A stretch of DNA of 64,000 nucleotides from Macrostomum hystrix (Eukaryota > Platyhelminthes > Macrostomidae): positions 930,001-994,000 of the forward strand of contig CATNEN010000014.1 of NCBI GenBank assembly GCA_950097015.1, given 5' to 3'. A model generated the notes under the pieces. The model saw only the letters and a program-made list of their open reading frames with translations. It made no database searches and was not told where the DNA came from. Below are positions 1 through 9,702 of the stretch, piece by piece. Made by a program: the position numbers and the translations under genes. How positions within the stretch are numbered: the stretch's first letter is position 1; every line of letters begins with the position of its first letter.

Positions 1-1003
1 GGCTGCACAAACAGGCTGCTGGTGATGGGCAAGCGGATGTAGTAGGGGTAGGACGCCTTGTCACTCAGCGCTGGAGACGTGTTGGACATGCCGATCTATC
101 AGGGTTTGTATTGGCGAATTGCGAACGTAAAGTAATATGCAACAGCACTAACTGACTTACGCTCCGTGTATACTCCTCACTTTTTGTCCTTCAATCCACA
201 GGGGCATGTCCTTCAATTGACGAAACTAAACCCTGCCATGGTCTATAAATAGAGAAGGAAAAATACATCTATGCTCCATCAATGAATAAAGGGAAATCCT
301 CCATGGTCCAGGGTAAACCCCTCCATGGTTCATCCATCGATAAGGTAAACCCTCTATGGTTCATCCATCAATAAGGTAAACCCTCCATGGTTCATCCATC
401 GATTGTGGAGAATCCCTCCCATGGTCTATCAAGCGATTGCCGAAAATCTCTCCCTCGGTCCATCAATCAATTGTGGAAAACCACTCTATTTTCAATCAAT
501 CGATAATGTAAAACAATATATTTCAGTCCCTCTTCAGGTCCCCCTCCTGAGCCGTCTCAGCTCACCTCGGGCAGGAAATAGTATTTTCCAATGTCCGCCA
601 CGATCTGTGACTGGTGCGAATAGGCCGCGCCCAGCACCAACGCCTTGTTGGGCGGCTGCAGGTAGCCGTCGATGAGCGCCTTGGCCGCGCTGAACATCCC
701 ATCCTGACAAGCGGAGGCCATTTTTTAAATCGCCTGTCACAAGGCACAGCAAGGAAGTCAGTGATTGGTGCGTTAGTGATAGATTCTCACCGCTTGTGCT
801 GTAAGCAGCGTGTACTTCATCTCGAATGCCGGGAACCGGTCGCTGATGTTATTTTTAATGTAGTTGAAGCTGAAATTCAACTAGTCTTCGTCCTTGACGA
901 AGGCGGGCGCGTTCGAGCTGATGCAGAGCACGTTGACCACCTGCCTGGCAGAGGCTGGGGCCGCGGCCAGCTGCAGGATCAGGCACAGGACGATCCAATG
1001 CAT
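1..1003 (-). CDS. Receptor ligand-binding ectodomain (ANF_receptor / class C GPCR type), first three exons, runs off window
   Basis: Exons read on the minus strand: 1003-791, 703-566 and 95-1 (continues beyond the window). All junctions are phase 0 with GT-AG boundaries. The start at 1003 gives a clear signal peptide (MHWIVLCLILQLAAAPASA). Exon 2 (DGMFSAAKALIDGYLQPPNK, then KALVLGAAYSHQSQIVADIG) and exon 3 (IGMSNTSPALSDKASYPYYI) match the periplasmic-binding-protein-like fold of GABA-B/metabotropic glutamate receptors and receptor guanylate cyclases, especially the 'SPALSDK..YPYF.R' stretch. Later transmembrane or kinase parts would lie outside the window, so the subfamily is open. Odd: an in-frame TAG at 883-881, inside otherwise coding sequence (FVKDED-stop-LNFSFNYIKN). 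This may be a CAG-to-TAG mutation, a sequencing error, or a sign that the locus is a pseudogene. Intron 2 carries a degenerate tandem repeat. Confidence 0.6.
230..480. repeat. Degenerate ~31-36 bp tandem repeat in receptor-gene intron 2
   Basis: Repeated core CCATGGTTCATCCATCGATA followed by AGGTAAACCCT, about seven or eight diverged copies. It lies wholly inside the intron between exons 2 and 3 of the minus-strand receptor gene. Confidence 0.75.
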
Positions 1004-1239
1004 TGTTACTACGAGTATAGTTACTATATATACCTTATACGAGTATAGTATAATTACTATAAGCCCTGTGAAAACACTGTCTGCGCTGTCCGAGCTCAAG
1101 GTCAAGCACTCGGCAGGGGAGGCCCCGCCGGTCGGTGAGTTGCACCCGCGCCTGCCGCTCTCCCTTGCACAGCTGCCAGACGCGGTGTCGCGCACCGTAA
1201 ATATTGCTGAACCATGTATTATGTACTATGAATAATGTA

Positions 1240-1530
1240 AATAACCATGCTGAACTGACAGCATCTCAGAGTGTTCGCCCACCTACGTGAGTCTGAGGCG
1301 GGAATGGGAGCACTCGGGTCTGGTCCGACTTGGGAACCAGCAGATCCGGTCCCGGCGAGCAGTTCCGTACGCTCATTTGCAGGGAAACCGGCGTGCCCAG
1401 GGATCCAGTGGAACTGGCACAGTGTTGCTCTGCGCAAGCCCATTGAGCTGGGCGTTGCAGTCCAGAACAGAAGTAGAGCATGTGGTGCTGTGGCAGAGTG
1501 CCTACAAGGCCGCTTGGCTGTCCGAGTGAA
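1240..1530 (-). mobile_element. Non-LTR retrotransposon RNase H remnant
   Basis: The minus strand encodes CQFHWIPGHAGFPANERTEL followed by LAGTGS. This is the hallmark C-terminal RNase H motif (W-x-P-G-H-x-G-x-x-x-N-E-x-A/T-D/E-x-L-A) of Jockey/R1-type and other retroelements. No reverse transcriptase is joined to it, so it is a short relic. It is on the opposite strand to the reverse-transcriptase scrap at 2.6 kb and probably comes from a different element. Confidence 0.6.
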
Positions 1531-1787
1531 AAAGTATACTCCAGCCACCGAGCAGCCAGACCTGAAGCCTAATATGCAAACAGAACATGCACAAAGTGCT
1601 GAACGGAAGTAGAGAACGAAGCTCTTTTGAAATGTAATTCGACATCAACTCTCATACAGTCCAGTTTTAGATAAATGTATCAAGGAAATAATAAAAATGG
1701 TCACCTACATTTCAAACCTTACACCTGAGGACAAAGCTTAATGGAAAAGGCAATGAAGTGCTGTCATGTGCTGTTCAAACAGTTATT

Positions 1788-2429
1788 AACAGTAGAACTA
1801 CCAAGGGGGGAATTCCCCCCTTGACAATGTTTTTTGCTGCACCCGAACAGAACAATGCAAGCACACGAAACTCAAGAACACGGGCCAACTTTTTGTTGCG
1901 CATCTTCTGAAACAAGAAACAAGTCACCAGCTCTTCAGACCGTCAAGATATTCAATGTTTCTGGCCGAAGGTCCGATTTTCCCATAAGAGCTAGTGTATT
2001 TCATACACCCCTATACACGAATTTGCACTGCGCCTCAGTGCGGCCTTTCCAGACCTTCAAACTTTATGAGCATGTCACCCGAATGTGCCTGCATCATCTC
2101 CGTCTTTGGTGGTCACCTACCTTTATCTAGACGGACTGCGGGACCTTCAAATTCAAAAAATGTGGAAATAGGCCACTCTGGGCACCCTGACGCGAATTTC
2201 TAAAATTTCACTGCTGAAGCCTAAAGCCTTCGTATTAGGCGCAGCTAAACTACAGTACACCATCGCCTAGTCTGTCAACCAATCAGTCACCACCCTACGC
2301 GGTTAGCTTTCAGGCGCTGCCAAAAAATGTTCTGCCTGCTAAGTGGGTCAGGCGCTGCCAAGGGGAGGGGAAATTTCCCTCCCCTTGTTATAAAAACGGG
2401 CGGCAAAATGGCTTGGTAGTCCTACTGTT
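1788..2429. mobile_element. MITE-like non-autonomous element, copy 1
   Basis: Terminal inverted repeats AACAGTAGAACTACCAAG (1788-1805) and its near-perfect inverse at 2412-2429 bound a 642-bp segment. Just inside each end is a strong hairpin (CCAAGGGGGGAATTCCCCCC near 1801; a similar CCCTTTCC-type palindrome at about 2357-2386). An inverted, diverged copy lies at 34926-35537, sharing the CTAGTCTGTCAACCAATCAG block and most internal sequence. It has no coding capacity. A TTAA overlaps the left edge, but I see no clean target-site duplication, so the superfamily is unassigned. Confidence 0.65.
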
Positions 2430-2559
2430 GAATTCATAAAAGTACTTTAGCGCATGCAGCTAAGTTCTTATTCTCCCCTATAAGTTTTACTTTTGAATTT
2501 CAGTTCGCATCTTTTTTCCTCGTTACCTTACTTTTCTTTCGAGTTTTCTTTAGGATGTA

Positions 2560-3262
2560 ATAGACTCTTCCGGTGCCACGCCGGAGCTTCCGCCACGGCG
2601 CTGTCCCTCTGCCTGCTCTCGCGTACGCCGACGACACCGCTCTGCTGTGCCGCAGTCCGGCTGCCGCCCAGAGAGCGCTCTCAAGACTGTGAGGAGAGCG
2701 CTCGAGTCGGACTGCAAATCAACGCGCGCAAGATGGAGGTCCTGCACGTCGGCACCGATACAGCACCAATCCTGACCCTGCCAGATGGGGAAGTCATCTC
2801 GGTCTGCCAAGACTTCTGGTACGTGGGCTCCCTCGTGCTGAGTCCTGACTCCATCATCGCTGACCGGAGGTCGCAGGCCTGGCGCGCGGGGCATCTCCTC
2901 AGGAAGGTTTTTAGCTCCGCTGCCAACGACAACCTGAAGATGCGCCTGTTTCGCGCTGCCGAAGAGCCAATTCTCCATTACGGACTGGAGGCAGTGCTGA
3001 TGACCGACTCGAGGTCTCGAGTGCTTGACGCTGCCTACCGATCGCTGCTGCGGCTCGCCCTCGGCATCCGCTACACAAAGCGGCTGCTGATGACGTTGAG
3101 ATGACGGACCTGCCTCTGCTCAACGTCGCCCTCCAGCGGCGCCGGCTGATGCTTGTCGGCCACTGCCTCCGCAGCTGCGGCAGAAGGGAGCAAAACCCGC
3201 TGGCGCTCACCCTACAGCTGACTGAGTGTCTCCGACGGGCCAAGGCCAGGCTTGACGCAGAA
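2560..3262 (+). pseudogene. Non-LTR retrotransposon reverse transcriptase fragment, frameshifted
   Basis: The catalytic YADD box is at 2624-2635 (ALAYADDTALLCRS). It is followed, after at least two small indels, by GLQINARKMEVLHVGTDTAP, then the post-RT helical region (RAGHLLRKVFSSAANDNLKM, RLFRAAEEPILHYGLEAVLM) and LPLLNVALQRRRLMLVGHCL. This is the 3' part of a LINE-type RT with its downstream thumb/connection region. The 5' part (fingers, endonuclease) is missing. No poly(A) tail is visible, and it ends abruptly at about 3262 against a fragment of the large repeat gene. Confidence 0.7.
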
Positions 3263-3264
3263 CC

Positions 3265-3474
3265 TGGGGAGTCGCCGAAGATGAAGACAAAGTCGGCGAC
3301 CCCAATCGGACACGGGAGTCCGCCATCCAGTGCGTCCACAGAGTCGTTGAGCAGACTGAGGTCAACTGCAACGAGGCGAGAAAAGCCGTCTTTGACAGAT
3401 TGTAAAAACAGTACGAAGATCGGGAAAAGAAAGTGCTCACTCATCTTGGAAATGTCAAGGACTTTCTCACAGGC
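3265..3474 (+). pseudogene. Truncated copy of one module of the large 9.7-16 kb gene
   Basis: Nucleotide sequence from TGGGGAGTCGCCGAAGATGA to AATGTCAAGGACTT is nearly identical to 11342-11540 inside module R1 of the large gene (WGVAE.EDKVGDPNRT, CNEARKAVFDRL, KQYEDREKKV). The fragment has a stop codon where the intact copy reads Q (TTGTAAAAACAG). It abuts the reverse-transcriptase scrap directly, so retrotransposition, unequal exchange or rearrangement could have brought it here. Confidence 0.8.
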
Positions 3475-3677
3475 AGTATTGATAAAATAAATTTTATGAA
3501 TCTCTTTTTTCAACAGAAAATGCTGATTTAGTTCCAGGAGTGATGAAGTATTTCAAAGTACTCGTAGTTTTCAGAGAAAAAATATAGACTGTTTATCGAG
3601 TGCATAGTAATTCATTAGTGAAGAATCAACCGTCTTTATTGTAAACGAGGCTTTCAACTATATCCAATTTTACCTAT

Positions 3678-4261
3678 TGTGACGTTGTCACTTGTTGTAG
3701 GCGCCCCTGCGATATTACTCTGTGCGTTGATTTGCATGCTTAATTTACGAATTCCTAATTATGTACTAGCTTGGGCCGTTTTAACTCACCGTATAATGTC
3801 ATCCACTTCTGTTAATTCATATTATTAAGTCAAATGACTAGGGCACTACTGTTAGTAACCGTAAACGCATAACGCGCCATTCTAGCTATTTCCTACGCGT
3901 ATCTTAATGTATTTCCCCCCCGGCCAATGAGCGTGCGAGCTCTGTCTGCCTGGTTTACTTAAGCAAGGGCTTCAGGCCCGCTCGCGCCCCATTCTCTCCG
4001 CAGTCCTGTCCGCCAGTCTCTCCCCCCCGGTCATTGTCATTGTTCAGTCCGCCACACTCCACGCCTCGCTGTTCTGTTATTGTCAAACACTCACCATTAA
4101 CGAGCTCCTACGCCTTACATAACGCCCTGCTTGTCGACGTCCCAGTGCATCCAGAATAAAAGTGCTACCGCTACACCACAGACATTACTGACTCTAAGTT
4201 GCCATTAAATTACAATCGCCGCCGCTCTGACTTCGACTTCGTCTTCTTTTAAATCGTCACA
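3678..4261 (+). mobile_element. Solo LTR with CTAT target-site duplication
   Basis: The 584-bp segment starts TGTGACG and ends CGTCACA (perfect 7-bp inverted termini with TG...CA ends). It is flanked by the direct repeat CTAT at 3674-3677 and 4262-4265, as expected for Gypsy/BEL-type integrases. A poly(A) signal AATAAA at 4155-4160 fits an R region. No internal gag/pol is present, so it is a solo LTR left by recombination. Confidence 0.7.
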
Positions 4262-4307
4262 CTATGGTTAGCTTCTAAAAACGAGTGAAGGAGAAGTCAT
4301 ATCTACG

Positions 4308-4631
4308 ATGATGTATCCAATTGTTGCGTTGCATGAGGCAGATTTGAGAGAGCGAGATTATTTCAATCAGAGAAAGGGTGAAATAAAGGCAGCATTGAAT
4401 GTATTACCAAAGTTCAAGCGTCAGAGTAAAATTATAAATTGGTTTAACATTGTGACAGGAAGTGTAATTATTTTGACTGCTACAGGAATTGGCAGAGCAA
4501 CATCAATACTGACATTAAATCCACTAGTCATTGGAATTGTCGTTGGAGCTATGAGTGGGTTCGAAGCGATAAAATCAATGTCATTGTTTGCTACTGTAAA
4601 AATGCATTGTCAAAAGCAGAGAGCAAAGTAG
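4308..4631 (+). CDS. Small hydrophobic protein of unknown function (107 aa)
   Basis: ATG at 4308, stop at 4629-4631. The N-terminal half is charged (LRERDYFNQRKGEIKAALNV). The C-terminal half has two hydrophobic stretches separated by a short polar turn (IVTGSVIILTATGIG and NPLVIGIVVGAMSGFEAI) and then a basic tail. Similar small two-helix ORFs are, as far as I recall, frequent passengers of large DNA transposons in invertebrates; that is inference. It lies between the solo LTR and the THAP/P-element pseudogene, so it is more likely mobile-element cargo than a host gene. Confidence 0.35.
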   Translation: MMYPIVALHEADLRERDYFNQRKGEIKAALNVLPKFKRQSKIINWFNIVTGSVIILTATGIGRATSILTLNPLVIGIVVGAMSGFEAIKSMSLFATVKMHCQKQRAK

Positions 4632-4908
4632 GAAAAGAGATGAACTTTCTCCGTCAAACTTGAATGGGTTTGTTTCTTCGAGTTATATCGTGCAATGGGA
4701 GGAGTTTATTTATCCATGGAGTTCACTCATTAATGTACGCTCCGAAGCAAAGTGTCGAATGATACGGACGTTAAAATGTGTAAAGAGCTGTACAGTTGCT
4801 TGCCTCATTGTGAGGGTTTTTATACACCGGCAGGGATCATTGGACGGCTCTAGTTTCAATCTTTTTTTCTTTATTTTAATATCCACACAGCGTTATTGCA
4901 TAGTAAAA

Positions 4909-7796
4909 ATGCCAGACAAATGCTTGGTTTTCGGGTGCAAATCTGGCTTCGACTCAACACGACTCGTCCCAACGAATGGAATTTCCTTCCACCGATATCC
5001 AACTGAAGCCGATCCAGGGACTACTATATACTTAGTCACAGTATTTAGTAATCATCTGGCAAAGTGGCTGCGAAATCTGTTCAGAGAGTCAACATTTCAA
5101 CCCACCAAGCATTCCCGAGTCTGCTCTCTGCACTTCCTAGCCTCCGACTTTGTCACCGAATACAAGGGCAAAAGACCCAGGCCAGCGCTGCTCCTGCAAA
5201 GAAGCGACTTAAGGAAGATGCTGTTCCGACGCAATTCAGCACTACTATAATGCCAAGCTATTTCACCAAAGCGCAACCGGCTGTCCGATCTGACAAAGCT
5301 AGTTCAGTACGACGTCATGAAGCGAGTTTGGCGCAGCAGGAGCAACGGAGGCAAGATTTCTTTGCGAGTGAGGCCCTAATTTCGTGCATTCAACAAATAT
5401 GACTCAGTTTCGTTAAATAATCTAGTAGCCGGACTTGCCGCTGAGAATATGCCATTGGGATTTGCTATTTTCAAATCGGCGGGCTCCTTTAGCCTCATGT
5501 TGATGCTCCTGGTCCTCCTCCATCCGTTAAAAGCAGCATTGTGGTGAATGAAACACTGAACGTTGCCGTTTATCATGGCAATCGAATTGTGCCTCCAAAA
5601 AAGTACTGTCACATAATTCCAACCGAGACTTCAGCGCTCAGTTCGTCTTCGCAGCTGGCAAATTTGATCGCGTTTGTAAAGCACGCAGCCGAATCGGACA
5701 TTCCTGTGCTTAATCACCAGCAAGACGCACTCGGTAGTCTTAATTTACTTCAACAAGAAGACCACTTGACTGACCACTTGTCGTCAACCTGTCTCTCGTT
5801 CCTGATAGAGCAGCTGAAGTTGTTAAATGTGGAGAAACATGCACGAAGGTATTCACCTGAGCTGCTGGTTTTTCCTACATTTTGTTTGCAGCTAGTCCTG
5901 CTGCTTATGAACGGCTACTCGAGACGAATTCGTTGATTTTGCCGTCAGTCAAGACCTTGAGAAACGTTACAAAGAAGATTGGCTCTAGTGCAGGTCTCAG
6001 CAATTTCGAGTATCTAAAATTGCGCTACGATTCTATCCAAGCCTATGAGGCAACCGTCATTCTGCTGATCGATGAGATATATGTCAGCAAGCGGGTCGAG
6101 ATGAGCGGAGGAGAACTACATGGTTTAACGCAAACAGGAAACCTTGCACAGACCGCCCTCTGCTTTATGATAAAATCCGCAATGACCAAGTACCGTGACT
6201 TGGTCGGAATATTTCCAATGAACAATCTGAAGGCTTGCATGAGTGCTATTTGAGTATCATGCCTATGCTCCACAAGATTGGATTCAGTGTGGTTGCCATC
6301 AGCGTTGACAATGCGGCTGCGAACAGGCGCTTCTACACCCACTTTTTGTGCTCTGGCCGCCTCGATATCAGCGTGACGAATCCGTACAACGGACAAAGAC
6401 TGTTCCTCATATTCGACCCAACTCACAACATGAAGAACTAGTATAACAACTTCTTGACGCGAGGTGAGTTTGTGTGCCCGGGATTTCCTTCTATACTAGA
6501 CAAGCCAACCCGTGCTGCTTTCGCCGACGTCGAGAGAGTATATCGCTTGGAAGCCGACAAGCCGGTAAAATTGGCGCACAAGCTTATCAACGTCGTTCTA
6601 CATCCGTCAACCATCGAGAAGGTCAACGTTCAGCTGGCTCTCGCTCTCTTTCACGAATCCATCATCAATGCATTGCAACACTGTGGGTTTCGACAGACAG
6701 CCTCTGTTCTGACAGTATTTCTCAAGCTCTGGAATGTCGTAAATGTGCGCACGAACAATCGGAAAGCACAAAAGAGACAAAACGCGCGACACCGTCCGGT
6801 CTTCCTTGGACTGGAAGCTAGCATACCTGACGAACTTTGCGGACTTCCTGGAGATGTGGGATGGCCAAATGCAGACACCTTATCAAGTGGAAAGGCTCAC
6901 ACTTACCTTGCTGTGCGCCAGACCCGCCGAGCCATGGCCGAACTGGTTCAATACCTGCTAGACTGTTGTGAATTCTCCTTTGTTCTGATGGGAAAGATCA
7001 GAAATGCTGTCACCTCTGTCACCCTCTGACAGCATTGAGGCTCGATTTGGTTGGATTCGTCAGCTGAGTGGTGGCAATTATTACATCTCGATGCGCCAGC
7101 TGACAGAAAGAGACCGAAAAATCAAGGCCATCTGTTTGCTTAAGTACTTCGGACTTACAGTGAACGATATTGACAACGCACTGCAGCAGATGAGGCCCAG
7201 ACCCGGCTTACGTGAAGCTGGCGGAGGAGATTCACAGCGAGCTCCTTTTCAACATTGTTCCTGATAAAAACGATTTTGTTATCGTTTATTTCGTGTGCGG
7301 TTTCTGCGCCCGCTCTGTGATTGGGACGAAAAGGTGCGAATCATGCAGGGAGACCCTCGTCTGCGATGCTCCATCAGCAGAATTTTACTTTAAAGAGGAC
7401 GGAGCTCAGAACATCAAGGATGCTTCGGACTTTCTCGCTGAAGTCAATCGAGGAGATCTTCTCTGGCCACAGGAGCACTTGTTCCAGATTGGCATACTAT
7501 GCTGGCGTGCCTTCGTCGAGATTAAGAGCACACCAAGATTGAAGGACAGGTTTCTGTCAGCCTCGAACCAGAGAGCCGTGTTTCATCAAGTCATGGATTT
7601 TGTGCTCGCGGACAACCCGACGTTCCTGTTCGGCCGGACGCAATGCACGGATGGCCACGACTTGGTGCCGGAGATTACTAAGAGGTTTTTCAATTGTATG
7701 GCCAAAAACGTGGCTCGGCAGATTAACCAAGCTGATGCCACTGCAGTACTGCAAAGGAGGCTCCAGAAGCCGACCGGTTCCAGTAGCAGAATTTAA
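4909..7796 (+). pseudogene. THAP/P-element-type transposase (THAP9-like), broken by frameshifts and stops
   Basis: The THAP zinc-binding domain starts at the ATG at 4909: CLVFGC, FHRYP, KWLRNL, then CSLHF (C2CH pattern). The transposase body follows in several frames: RYSPELLVF (5541 frame), LPSVKTLRNVTKKIG and LLIDEIYV with the first catalytic Asp (5882 frame), SVDNAAANRRFY with the second (6235 frame), the insertion domain (6454 frame), and a C-terminal segment SIEARFGWIRQLSGG (7004 frame), which matches the D-x-x-E-x-x-F-G-x-x-R-x-x-x-G signature of P-element C-termini. An in-frame stop (AAC TAG TAT) sits at 6439 and at least four frameshifts occur. Non-functional as it stands; I did not locate terminal inverted repeats. 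Confidence 0.8.
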
Positions 7797-9477
7797 ATGG
7801 ACTTACTACTTAACTAAGGATACTATAGTTACTGTTTTACTGTTAGACTATTAATTCCTTTCACTTTCAGTGAAAGTAGTGAGTACTAGTTTTGATCATG
7901 ATTGCTCGTTCTTATAGGAATTTTAATGTTTTTGTGTTTGCTACGAAATTTATATTTTCTTTTGCTATTGCTATATTGCTATTTGTATTTGCTATTCAGC
8001 AATTGTTTCGAAAGCAATGTGTATGGATCATAATATTAATTTTCTATTTTCTCTTCAGTTTACTGTACCAGCATAGTTAATACTATATTTGATTCTACTT
8101 AGTGCACTTGCAAAATAAACTCTAGTTACAAGTACATTTGTATATTTCCATATTGTATATTTGTATACTTGTGTAGTACCTGTGGTAGCGTGGCACACAC
8201 AATTGGTAAAATGACCAAGACAGGACACTGGATTCCGAGAGGATTTTACCGGCCTCACACTCTGATGCTTCGTTGCAGTGGATGCAACCTGGTATTCAGG
8301 CTTAGATTGTACAAGCTTTCTCGTATCCCACAGTGTTAGCCTATAGTTAGCTAGTTTCTGTGACTCTGTCCTGAAACCGACGGTATACTAAGCTTCTAAA
8401 TGCAGTATACGGTCTGGTCTCTCAATATGTTGCAGAAGTCTCGTGAGATGAATAAGTTCTCAAAGGCTCGAACGATGCAAAACGCATGAAGACTGGAGAC
8501 AAGAAAGTGCCATCAATATAAAGAAATAGTGCTACCATGACACTAACACCATCTCAAGGATTCGTCGGACTGTGCTCTACTTATAGTAGGAGCATTTGAG
8601 CGTTGTTCTGCCAGTCTTCTTCCGAACTTAAGCGATTGCACCATGGTGTGCAATGTGACTCAGTGCGCAGACAGAGCTGGAAAGAGAGAGAGAGAGCGGA
8701 GGGGGTGGCGAGCGGAGGTGACAGTGCACGGGAAACACTAACTACCAACCCTAGCCCTCCCACAGACCTAGAACAGCCTGACTCACAGATTGCCTGGAGG
8801 CTGCTCAGCAGTCTACAGCACATCACTTGTATATTTCCATTTCGCAGTGGCTAGAAAAAGCCAGCCGTGTTGGGTATGGCAGTCAATGGAAGTTTCCATT
8901 CCAGATACTGTACTCAGAGTTCCTTGCTCAAACCCTGCGGGCTGCGGGCTCTGGAACTTCACATAGATAAGAGATCTGGAAGGCGGAGTGGGAGAAAGAA
9001 GCAGTGAAGGAAAAACTATTGTTTGAGGGAAAAGCGCTTCAGTTTGGCCAGCCGTGCATGCTATGAATTCCTGCCTATCCGAAGTGAGTTTCCATTCCAG
9101 ATAGTGTATACAGCTCCTTGGACAAGGCATTCAAGGCAAGGCGAGGCGACCGACAGGGTCCACTGTTTAAGAGCCGTCACTTTTTCACGGGCTTCCTTTA
9201 TGGAGACTAATATTTGCACCCAAAGCCCCTTCTTCCTTACTACTCAACCAGCATGCTGTGCCCGCTTGCAGGGGGTTGATGCTGATCTCAACTCAACCGT
9301 TATTAGGAACTCGTGAGCAGACTTACGGCTCCAAGACTTGAGCATTGTAGAAACGAAAAGCTTCATACTGGAGGTAAAATTTCTCTGTCCAGAAATCAAT
9401 AAACCCCCTCCCCACAATAGCCAGCTCATTCGCTGGCTCAGCGCAGCTCAGCCTTACACAGCTTGAATCACTTCACC
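7797..9477. other. Intergenic, no gene seen
   Basis: AT-rich to about 8.6 kb, then mixed composition. A short segment (GAGTTTCCATTCCAGATA-like) occurs twice, near 8888 and 9084. No ORF here shows family-like content. Confidence 0.5.
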
Positions 9478-9507
9478 CGCCCCACCGCCCCTCCCAAAGC
9501 CGCGCAT

Positions 9508-9514
9508 TATAAAA
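9508..9514 (+). promoter_or_regulatory. TATA box of the large repeat gene
   Basis: TATAAAA about 195 nt before the chosen ATG (9703), preceded by a C-rich GC-box-like stretch (CCGCCCCACCGCCCCTCCC, about 9476-9496). A short in-frame upstream ORF (ATG at 9559, stop at 9601) would lie in the leader. Position and context fit a core promoter; a transcript start was not verified. Confidence 0.5.
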
Positions 9515-9702
9515 CCCAGACATCAAACATCAAAGCCACCTTACTGACTGACAGCGGTATGGAGAACATGAAGCTGTCGATTTTAAGAGCTTGCCAGGCC
9601 TGACGCAAAGTCCCAAGTGAATAGAATCGAGCTCGAGTCCACTTCTCGAGCTCTTTGTTCTCTTCGCCGGTCCGCCGCTCTCCGCTGGCGCAGACGAGCG
9701 CG

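Noticed and set aside
4660-5250. Start of the THAP ORF at 4660
   Set aside because: Residues before 4909 are AT-rich with no THAP content; the ATG at 4909 precedes the zinc-binding Cys by three residues, as usual for THAP proteins.
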